Below, piece by piece: positions 15,201 to 18,942 of a stretch of 18,942 nt of DNA (position 1 is its first letter; each line of letters starts with the position of its first letter). This DNA comes from JBBSEZ01 sp038239195 (GTDB lineage Bacteria > Planctomycetota > Planctomycetia > Gemmatales > Gemmataceae). The translations under genes and the position numbers were made by a program. The stretch spans positions 1 to 18,942 of the forward strand of contig JBBSEZ010000171.1 in NCBI GenBank assembly GCA_038239195.1, given 5' to 3'. A model generated the notes under the pieces. It was not told the origin of the DNA. It searched no databases and saw only the letters and a program-made list of their open reading frames with translations.

Positions 15201-15613
15201 AGGATGAGCTCGCGATGCTCCGCGGGCAGCTCGTTCCAGGGCACTTTCAGGTCGATGCCAAGGGATTGGGCGACGCCCTCGTAGGTGTGCCGGCGCCAGC
15301 GGCCCATCCCGCGGAAGGGGCCGACGATCGGGAAGGCGCCCGCGTGGAAGCTGAGCGAGGGGTCGGGGACGAGCAGGTCGGGGTCGAAGGTAAAGCGCGT
15401 GCCGAGCCCGTCGCAGTCGGGACACATGCCGTGGGGGCTGTTGAAGCTGAAGAGCTGCGGGCTGGGCGGCTCGTAACTCAGGTTGCAGTGAGTGCAGGCG
15501 TAGTGGGCGGAGAAGAGGACGTCCTCGCTGGCGGGGGCTTCCTCGACGCGGCGGCGCGCTCTTCCCTCACCCCCCCGGCCCCCCTTTCCCAAGGAGGGAG
15601 AGGGGGGAGCCAC
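9281..15613 (-). CDS. uvrA: Tandem (double) UvrA excinuclease subunit, N-terminally truncated, with duplicated C-terminal extension
   Basis: An uninterrupted 2110-codon frame encodes two UvrA proteins end to end. Copy 1 starts inside its first ATPase half, at zinc module 'CTHCNLSYEPPS' (residue 40); the first ~230 residues of a normal UvrA, with Walker A, Q-loop and UvrB-binding domain, are absent. It keeps the half-1 signature 'LSGGEAQRIRLA' (about 280), Walker B 'LDEPSIGLHPRD', and a complete second half (Walker A about 430-440, signature about 640). Copy 2 (about 790-1760) is complete: 'GPSGSGKSSLALDTIYAEGQ', UvrB-binding region, zinc modules, 'LSGGESQRIRLA', second Walker A about 1454, last 'LSGGEAQRVKLA'. 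In all there are 3 Walker A but 4 signatures and 4 Walker B. Residues about 1142-1179 are an in-frame palindromic repeat. Residues about 1791-2110 are two related ~160-residue domains of unknown role. UvrA finds DNA lesions and loads UvrB in excision repair. The only start available is GTG 15613, inside the repeat, without a ribosome site. Confidence 0.88.
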   Translation of the reverse strand: MAPPSPSLGKGGRGGEGRARRRVEEAPASEDVLFSAHYACTHCNLSYEPPSPQLFSFNSPHGMCPDCDGLGTRFTFDPDLLVPDPSLSFHAGAFPIVGPFRGMGRWRRHTYEGVAQSLGIDLKVPWNELPAEHRELILHGSGDRHITFEWKQRRGKVWKHGGKWEGVIPQLLSQFKKAAAGPRRMQLEKYMRVGRCPTCHGQRLNPQARAVRVSGKSIVEACALPVGDLAAWMAPDGPLEQGLAPLQRTIATEVLKELRGRVGFLLNVGLHYLTLDRSAPTLSGGEAQRIRLAGQIGCGLVGVLYILDEPSIGLHPRDNERLLRSLEKLRDMGNTVVVVEHDEDTMRAADYLVDFGPGPGVRGGEVVAAGTYQEVLADSKSLTGQYLSGARQILVPAQRRPRSEKCLRVVGARHHNLKDLTVEVPLGLFVGVTGVSGSGKSSLVNDILKQGLMARLANGASRGREPAETEEDEGDGRPVGEHDRIEGVELIDKVIDIDQSPIGRTPRSNPATYIKVFDEVRALFAEMPEAKVRGYKLGRFSFNKPGGRCEACEGNGSNRLNMDFLADVWVTCPVCEGRRFNRETLQVRFKGKNIREVLEMDVQEALEHFAHVPRIRNMLQTLHDVGLDYVKLGQPAPTLSGGEAQRVKLARELCRRATGRTLYLLDEPTTGLHFDDIQKLLQVLHGFVEAGNSVIVIEHNLDVLKTADWLIDLGPEGGSGGGELVFAGPPEALAECSDSYTGQALGPALTPKAHAPGKNGRRKKALPTRNGAEELKVLRVEGAQQHNLKNVTVEMPRGKMTVFCGPSGSGKSSLALDTIYAEGQRRYIESLSAYARQFLGQMQKPRVEHVSGLSPAISIEQKSASRSPRSTVGTVTEIHDYLRILYPRLGQPYCPVCQIPVGTQTADEVIDRILALAEGSKLYLMAPLERRGQERYEALFDEVRRSGFVRLRVDGKSYSIEEPPDIDHRRKHLVEVVVDRVVVRANQRSRVADAVEACLDLGRGVMHVALVEEGKPEAQWQVQRYSQHYSCERCGRGFEPLNPHHFSFNGPLGWCPACEGLGVQQGASPALLIRDPKRSLRHGAIAAWPDLAPGSSFLRFAEAIAGHAGFSLDTPFEELGAAQQRAVLHGTGEAWIALGGIPSPSNPLSQGGRGGARQKTRASSPPSPSLGEGGRGGEGTRFQYKGLFPAIDEAARVSPAYRARLDHLVTEVPCAVCAGSRLRPDPAACRLPFGLDRPALTMGQLCAKPLGEALELFRAMELTPTQQKLAGELLREVRNRLTFLVDVGLEYLTLDRSGPTLSGGESQRIRLASQVGSGLTGVLYVLDEPTIGLHPRDNSRLLGALQKLRDLGNTLVLVEHDREVIANADYLLDFGPGAGDRGGEITARGTAKQIVRAKASLTGQYLSGKKALPVPANRRNEKRPVLTVKGARQNNLQNLDVAFPLGAFIAVTGVSGSGKSSLVHEVLYQTLARRLHRARTPAAAVEEVLGLEQIDKIINVDQGAIGNTPSSNPATYTGVFDLIRELFAQLPESKVRGYQPRRFSFNKPGGRCEACEGNGQKRIEMHFLPDVWVTCDVCDGHRYNPETLAVHYKGKSISDVLDMRVHEALELFGNIPKVRRVLQTLADVGLGYLALGQPAPTLSGGEAQRVKLAAELARPSTGRTLYVLDEPTTGLHFDDVGKLLEVLNRLVDLGNTVIVVEHNLDVIKTADWVIDLGPEAGPGGGRIVAEGPPEEVVRLWREGAPSHTAKALAPILEAGPHLKRERYDPHAAEAEKEGDLDLAEVGRDAAMPWEVDGQRWHTVERVTSEGKPIRWEGAILPWVEEQIRELGAFGETNWKQRTVVEIAAATKSEGWFLHALTGQEWLLRLVFRVGKNAFKSSELVQRLGIRPLNETPGLEVYGSEDRVWVTAHKGPWQSVTVLVHRLSEIDTPAFRDFLKEAVTSFHNSLKRAKTKPEDVMPWKVNGERWHLGEKGFPIGRKLRWDRAVLPQLLQIVREVEPGLAVKWDVRQMIALKVPGVGRGWATWRTKEAESLELRFLGKKGQFNLAQVEGLGGKAEIADERADGDVLKLAFVQAPGAEAVAKLKKVLAEHLRGFREAFGKGEEGEEP
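12078..12190. repeat. Palindromic repeat inserted in frame in uvrA
   Basis: Left arm 12078-12120 and right arm 12150-12190 are reverse complements with a few mismatches; the core CTCTCCCAAGGAGGGAGAGG is itself near-palindromic. Its left arm differs by only one base from that of the repeat at 15564-15665. Translated in the uvrA frame it gives low-complexity 'SPSNPLSQGGRGG' and 'PSPSLGEGGRGGEG' segments where UvrA normally continues directly into the 'FQYKG' region. Confidence 0.88.
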
Positions 15614-15665
15614 GCCTTCCGGCCCCCCCTCTCCCTCCTTGGGTGAGGGGGTTGGGGGGTGAGGG
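15564..15665. repeat. Second copy of the uvrA palindromic repeat, at the uvrA truncation point
   Basis: Left arm 15564-15607 and right arm 15623-15665 are near-perfect reverse complements with a 15-base loop that differs from the loop of the copy at 12078-12190. Homology of the minus-strand frame to UvrA stops at about 15545, directly beside the left arm. The right arm ends 24 bases before the start codon of the GH57 branching enzyme on the other strand. Confidence 0.88.
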
Positions 15666-15689
15666 AATCGACCTCAAAAGGGCCCTCCC

Positions 15690-17279
15690 ATGCCGCAAGG
15701 CTACCTCCTCCTCGTCCTGCACGCCCACCTGCCCTACGTCCGCCACCCCGAATACGAGCGCTTCCTCGAGGAGCGCTGGTTCTTCGAGGCGGTGATCGAG
15801 ACCTACGTCCCGCTCATCAAGTTCTGCGACCGCATGAAGGCCGAGGGGGCTCCCTTCAAGATCACGCTGTCGGTCTCGCCGACGCTCGCGAACATGATGG
15901 AGGACCCGCTGCTGCGCGACCGCTGCGCCCGCCATCTGGACCTGTCGCTGCGCCTCGCCGAGGCCGAGTGCGAGCGCACCCGCGATTGGCCCGACGTCCA
16001 CTTCCTCGCCCAGATGTATCGGCGACTCTTCGAGGAGGCCAAACACATCTTCGTCGAGCGCTGCGGCACGCGCCTGGTCACCGCCTTCAAGGAGCACGCC
16101 GCCGCCGGCAACCTCGAGCTCATCACCTGCGCCGGGACGCACGGTTTCCTGCCCCTTTTGCGCTCCGAACCGGGCTCGGTGCGGGCCCAGGTGTGGACCG
16201 CGGTGCAGGAGCACCAGCGCATATTCGGGCAATCGCCCAGGGGCATGTGGATACCGGAGTGCGCCTACTACCCCGGGCTCGACGAGGTGCTCGCCGAGGC
16301 GGGCATCCGCTACTTCCTCGTCGATTCGCACGGCATCGACCACGCCGAGCCTCGCCCCCTGTTCGGCGTCGCGGCGCCGGTCTTCTGCCCGTCGGGCGTG
16401 GCGGCGTTTGGCCGGCACCCCACCACGTCGAAGCTCGTCTGGAGCAGCTTCATCGGCTACCCCGCCGACTACAACTACCGCGAATACTATCGCGACATCG
16501 GCTACGAACTGAGCCCGGAATATCTCGAGCCGTTCCAGTACGCCAAGGGCATCCGCACGCATACGGGGATCAAGTATCACCGCATCACCGGCCCCGGCGA
16601 CGACAAGAAGCTCTACAACCCCGACTGGGCCGCCGAGGCGGCGCGCAAGCACGCCCGCGACTTCGTCGATCGCTGCGCCGACCAGGCCGCGCGGGCGCGC
16701 TCCGGCATGCCCTGCCCTTCCGTGATCGTCTCCCCCTACGACGCCGAGTTGTTCGGCCACTGGTGGTTCGAGGGCCCGCAGTGGATCTACCACGTCTTCA
16801 AGGAATTGGCCCACCGCCAGGACGTCGTCGCCGCAGGCACCCCGAGCGAGTACCTGGAACAGTTCCCGATTCAACAGCGCTCGACCCCCGCGGCGAGCAG
16901 CTGGGGCAAGAAGGGCTACAACGAACACTGGGTCAACCCCCAGACCGCATGGATGTGGCGCCCGCTCCACGAGGCCGCCGCCCGCATGCGCCGCGCCGTG
17001 CAGCAGCATCCCGGCTGCGTGAACGGCAGCCTGCCTGACCGGGCGCTGCGCCAGGCCGGCCGCGAGCTGATGCTCGCCCAGGCCTCCGACTGGCCGTTCA
17101 TCATCACCAACGCCACGACCGAGGAGTATGCCCGCCGCCGCTTTCAGGACCACGTCCAGCGCTGCCACTATCTCCTCGAGGGCCTCGAGTCGCAGCAGCT
17201 CGACCCCGACAAGCTCGCCGCCCTGGAGCACGTCGATGCGCTCTTCCCGCAACTCGACTACCGGCTGTTCGCCTCGTGA
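15690..17279 (+). CDS. GH57 1,4-alpha-glucan branching enzyme
   Basis: A 529-residue glycoside hydrolase family 57 protein, similar in length to the characterised Thermus and Thermococcus branching enzymes. All five GH57 motifs are visible: 'HAHLPYVRHP' (11-20), 'GTHGFLPLL', 'MWIPECAYYPG' with the expected nucleophile Glu190, 'SPYDAELFGHWWFEGP' with the expected acid/base Asp351, and 'ASDWPFI' in the C-terminal DUF1957-like helical part. The enzyme cuts alpha-1,4 chains and re-attaches them as alpha-1,6 branches, building glycogen-like polymer in the cytosol. The ATG at 15690 gives the family's usual N-terminus; there is no strong ribosome site, only AGGG about 8 bases upstream, and the upstream region is taken by a palindromic repeat. 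A second GH57-type gene follows after 145 bases. An alpha-amylase or 4-alpha-glucanotransferase of the same family is less likely, given the DUF1957-type C-terminus. Confidence 0.87.
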   Translation: MPQGYLLLVLHAHLPYVRHPEYERFLEERWFFEAVIETYVPLIKFCDRMKAEGAPFKITLSVSPTLANMMEDPLLRDRCARHLDLSLRLAEAECERTRDWPDVHFLAQMYRRLFEEAKHIFVERCGTRLVTAFKEHAAAGNLELITCAGTHGFLPLLRSEPGSVRAQVWTAVQEHQRIFGQSPRGMWIPECAYYPGLDEVLAEAGIRYFLVDSHGIDHAEPRPLFGVAAPVFCPSGVAAFGRHPTTSKLVWSSFIGYPADYNYREYYRDIGYELSPEYLEPFQYAKGIRTHTGIKYHRITGPGDDKKLYNPDWAAEAARKHARDFVDRCADQAARARSGMPCPSVIVSPYDAELFGHWWFEGPQWIYHVFKELAHRQDVVAAGTPSEYLEQFPIQQRSTPAASSWGKKGYNEHWVNPQTAWMWRPLHEAAARMRRAVQQHPGCVNGSLPDRALRQAGRELMLAQASDWPFIITNATTEEYARRRFQDHVQRCHYLLEGLESQQLDPDKLAALEHVDALFPQLDYRLFAS

Positions 17280-17358
17280 GCCCGCCGCTCGTTGGCACGC
17301 TCTTTGCGTCTTTTCGCACGGCCCGCCCACCGGAATCGCCTGTTCTTGCCCGCGCGAC

Positions 17359-17370
17359 TTGTGGTAAACA
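17359..17370 (+). promoter_or_regulatory. Promoter-like element TTGTGGTAAACA
   Basis: TTGTGGTAAACA ends 54 bases before the ATG at 17425. TG-G-TAAACA also reads as an extended -10. It shares the TTGNGGTA core with three other upstream regions in the window. The rest of the 145-base gap between the two GH57 genes shows no terminator stem. Confidence 0.4.
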
Positions 17371-17424
17371 AGGGCGCTCGGCGCTCCGTTTGGCGAGCTG
17401 TCTTTCATCAGGAGAACGACCCAG

Positions 17425-18885
17425 ATGGACCTGCGACCCATCCCCGAAATCATCGACGGGATGCCCAACTTCTGCGGCTGCGAGGCTCAGGTCGAGGAGG
17501 TGACGCGCCGCCGCGGCCCCGTCTACCTGGCCGAAACCAACCTGCGACTCGAGCGCCTTCAGGCGACCTTCGCCATCGCCCTGCACATGCAGCAACCGCT
17601 CATCCCCGCCGGGGGGAACGACCTGCGCAGCGCGGACATTATCAGTAACCTCGACCACATGATGCGCAACCCCCACACCGGCGACAACCACAACGCCGGC
17701 GTCTTCGCCGACTGCTACGGCCGCATTGGCGACATGATTCCCGATTTGGTCCGGGAAGGCCGCAACCCCCGCGTCATGCTCGACTACTCCGGCGAGCTCC
17801 TCTTCGGCCTCCGCAAGATGGGCCAGGGGCAGGTCCTGGAGAGGCTGCGGGCCGTTACCTGCGACCCCCACCTGCGCCGCCACGTCGAATGGCTCGGCAC
17901 CACGTGGGGCCACGCCGTCGCCACCTCGACCCCGCTGCCCGATCTCATCCTTCAGATGCGCGCCTGGCAGCAGAACTTCGCCGCCATCTATGGCTGGGAC
18001 GCGCTGGGCCGCGTCAAGGGCTTCTCGCCCCCCGAAATGCACCTGCCGAACCACCCCGACGCCGCCTATGAATACGTTCGGGCGCTCAAGGAGTGCGGCT
18101 ACCAGTGGCTCCTCGTGCAAGAGCACACCGTCGAAACGCTCGAAGGCCACGGCCTCAGCTACAAGCACCTGCCGCATCGGCTCCTGGCCCGCAACTCCGC
18201 CGGCGAGGAGATCTCCATCCTCGCCGTCATCAAGACCCAGGGCTCGGACACCAAGCTCGTGGCGCAGATGCAGCCGTACTATGAGGCGAAAGGCTTGCAG
18301 CGCCGCGAGGTGGGCGGCGTGTCGATCCCGCCGCTCGTCGCGCAGATAGGCGACGGCGAGAACGGCGGGGTGATGATGAACGAGTTCCCCTCCGGCTACC
18401 GCCAGGCCATCCAGCAGTTCGGCACCGAGGGCGTCGTCAACGTCAACGTCACCGAGTACCTGGAGATGATCGAGGCGGCCGGCGTCAAGCCGCACCACCT
18501 GCCGGCCTGCCGCCCGATCGAGCAGACGCAGCTGTTCGCCCGCATCTCGAAGTGGGGGCCGGGCGCCGCCGACAAGGCCCTGGCGGAGATCAAGAAGGAG
18601 AAGCCCCACTTCGGCCTCGAAGGCGGATCGTGGACCAACAACATCAGTTGGGTCCACGGCTACGAGAACCTGCTGACGCCGATGAACCAGCTCAGCGCCC
18701 GCTTCCACGAGGTGGTCGATCGTCGCCCGGTCGACAAGAACGGTCCCGCCTATCGCAACGCCCTGTTCCACCTGCTCATGGCGGAGACGAGCTGTTTCCG
18801 CTACTGGGGCCAGGGCACCTGGACCGATTACGGGCAGGAGATTTGCCGGCGCGGCAACGACGTGCTGACGCACGATTTTCGCTAG
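17425..18885 (+). CDS. Uncharacterised glycosyl hydrolase family 57-type protein
   Basis: A 486-residue cytosolic-looking protein (no signal peptide) of the GH57-type family I recognise from cyanobacteria and planctomycetes, often labelled only 'glycosyl hydrolase family 57'. Conserved segments are 'RPIPEIIDGMPNFCGCE' at the start, 'IALHMQQPLIPAGG' (taking the place of the GH57 H-x-H motif 1), 'TTWGHAVATSTPLPD' (motif 2), 'GFSPPEMHLPNHPD' with candidate nucleophile Glu204 (motif 3), 'QIGDGENGGVMMNEFP' with candidate acid Asp310 (motif 4), and the ending 'ETSCFRYWGQGTWTDYG'. The ATG at 17425 follows AGGAG by 10 bases. Substrate unknown; the location next to a GH57 branching enzyme suggests alpha-glucan metabolism. 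It differs too much from that enzyme to be a recent duplicate. After the TAG at 18883-18885 the last 57 bases show only G-rich sequence. Confidence 0.82.
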   Translation: MDLRPIPEIIDGMPNFCGCEAQVEEVTRRRGPVYLAETNLRLERLQATFAIALHMQQPLIPAGGNDLRSADIISNLDHMMRNPHTGDNHNAGVFADCYGRIGDMIPDLVREGRNPRVMLDYSGELLFGLRKMGQGQVLERLRAVTCDPHLRRHVEWLGTTWGHAVATSTPLPDLILQMRAWQQNFAAIYGWDALGRVKGFSPPEMHLPNHPDAAYEYVRALKECGYQWLLVQEHTVETLEGHGLSYKHLPHRLLARNSAGEEISILAVIKTQGSDTKLVAQMQPYYEAKGLQRREVGGVSIPPLVAQIGDGENGGVMMNEFPSGYRQAIQQFGTEGVVNVNVTEYLEMIEAAGVKPHHLPACRPIEQTQLFARISKWGPGAADKALAEIKKEKPHFGLEGGSWTNNISWVHGYENLLTPMNQLSARFHEVVDRRPVDKNGPAYRNALFHLLMAETSCFRYWGQGTWTDYGQEICRRGNDVLTHDFR

Positions 18886-18942
18886 GAGCGAGGGGCGCGG
18901 GGTTGCGCGGGGGGGGGTTGTGGGGCGGCCGCGCACCTAAGC

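Noticed and set aside
12078..15665. Repeat pair as the ends of a composite transposon
   Set aside because: The 3.4 kb between the copies is uvrA coding sequence with no transposase, and each copy is itself a complete palindrome.
15567..17468. Minus-strand 633-codon frame upstream of the truncated uvrA, as a home for the missing UvrA N-terminus
   Set aside because: It contains no Walker A or other UvrA motif and mirrors the GH57 gene on the plus strand.
17104..18936. Minus-strand 610-codon open frame opposite the second GH57 gene
   Set aside because: It is a shadow frame from high GC content: low-complexity Ala/Gly/Val/Leu composition, no family motif, while the plus strand has a recognisable protein.

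Overview
The window looks like chromosomal DNA from a high-GC planctomycete, probably of the Gemmataceae type. The grounds are a Tat-exported DUF1501 protein, a tandem (double) UvrA, a small protein of the 'MTEEEWLAC' paralogue family that I associate with Gemmata-like genomes, a cyanobacterial/planctomycete-type GH57 protein, and many palindromic repeats at gene edges. The taxon is inferred from gene content; no rRNA or marker gene is present. There is no tRNA, CRISPR array, transposase or phage gene.

Layout. 1-733 (+): 3' end of a membrane acyltransferase 3 gene. 865-2103 (+): exported TPR protein. 2119-2246: long inverted repeat. 2282-3649 (+): MmgE/PrpD-family dehydratase. 3659-3739: nested hairpins between convergent genes. 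3740-4492 (-): SAM methyltransferase. 4609-4647: intrinsic terminator. 4670-5974 (-): DUF1501 protein. 6077-6098: intrinsic terminator. 6140-8517 (-): two-gene nickel/cobalt uptake operon with a NikK-like DUF4198 protein and an in-frame fusion of a CbiM/NikM permease to a NikL-like protein. 8661-9191 (+): Gemmata-type small protein. 9208-9276: 27-bp-arm inverted repeat. 9281-15613 (-): a 6.3-kb tandem UvrA that has lost its N-terminus at a palindromic repeat, carries a second copy of that repeat in frame, and ends in a duplicated C-terminal domain. 15690-17279 (+): GH57 1,4-alpha-glucan branching enzyme. 17425-18885 (+): a second, uncharacterised GH57-type protein.

How the genes relate. The clearest functional units are the NikK/NikM-NikL metal-uptake operon, whose ATPase and transmembrane partners (NikO/NikQ) are not in the window, and the GH57 pair, which suggests glycogen-type polysaccharide metabolism. 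The UvrA fusion belongs to nucleotide excision repair. The remaining genes look like independent units.

The most notable signal is how palindromic repeats have reshaped genes: one family sits both inside uvrA (in frame) and exactly where uvrA is truncated, and another lies in the linker joining the permease to the NikL part. A recurring TTGNGGTA element 45-65 nt upstream of four genes may be a common promoter core. No gene-free stretch exceeds about 180 bases; each is covered by a repeat, terminator or promoter entry below.
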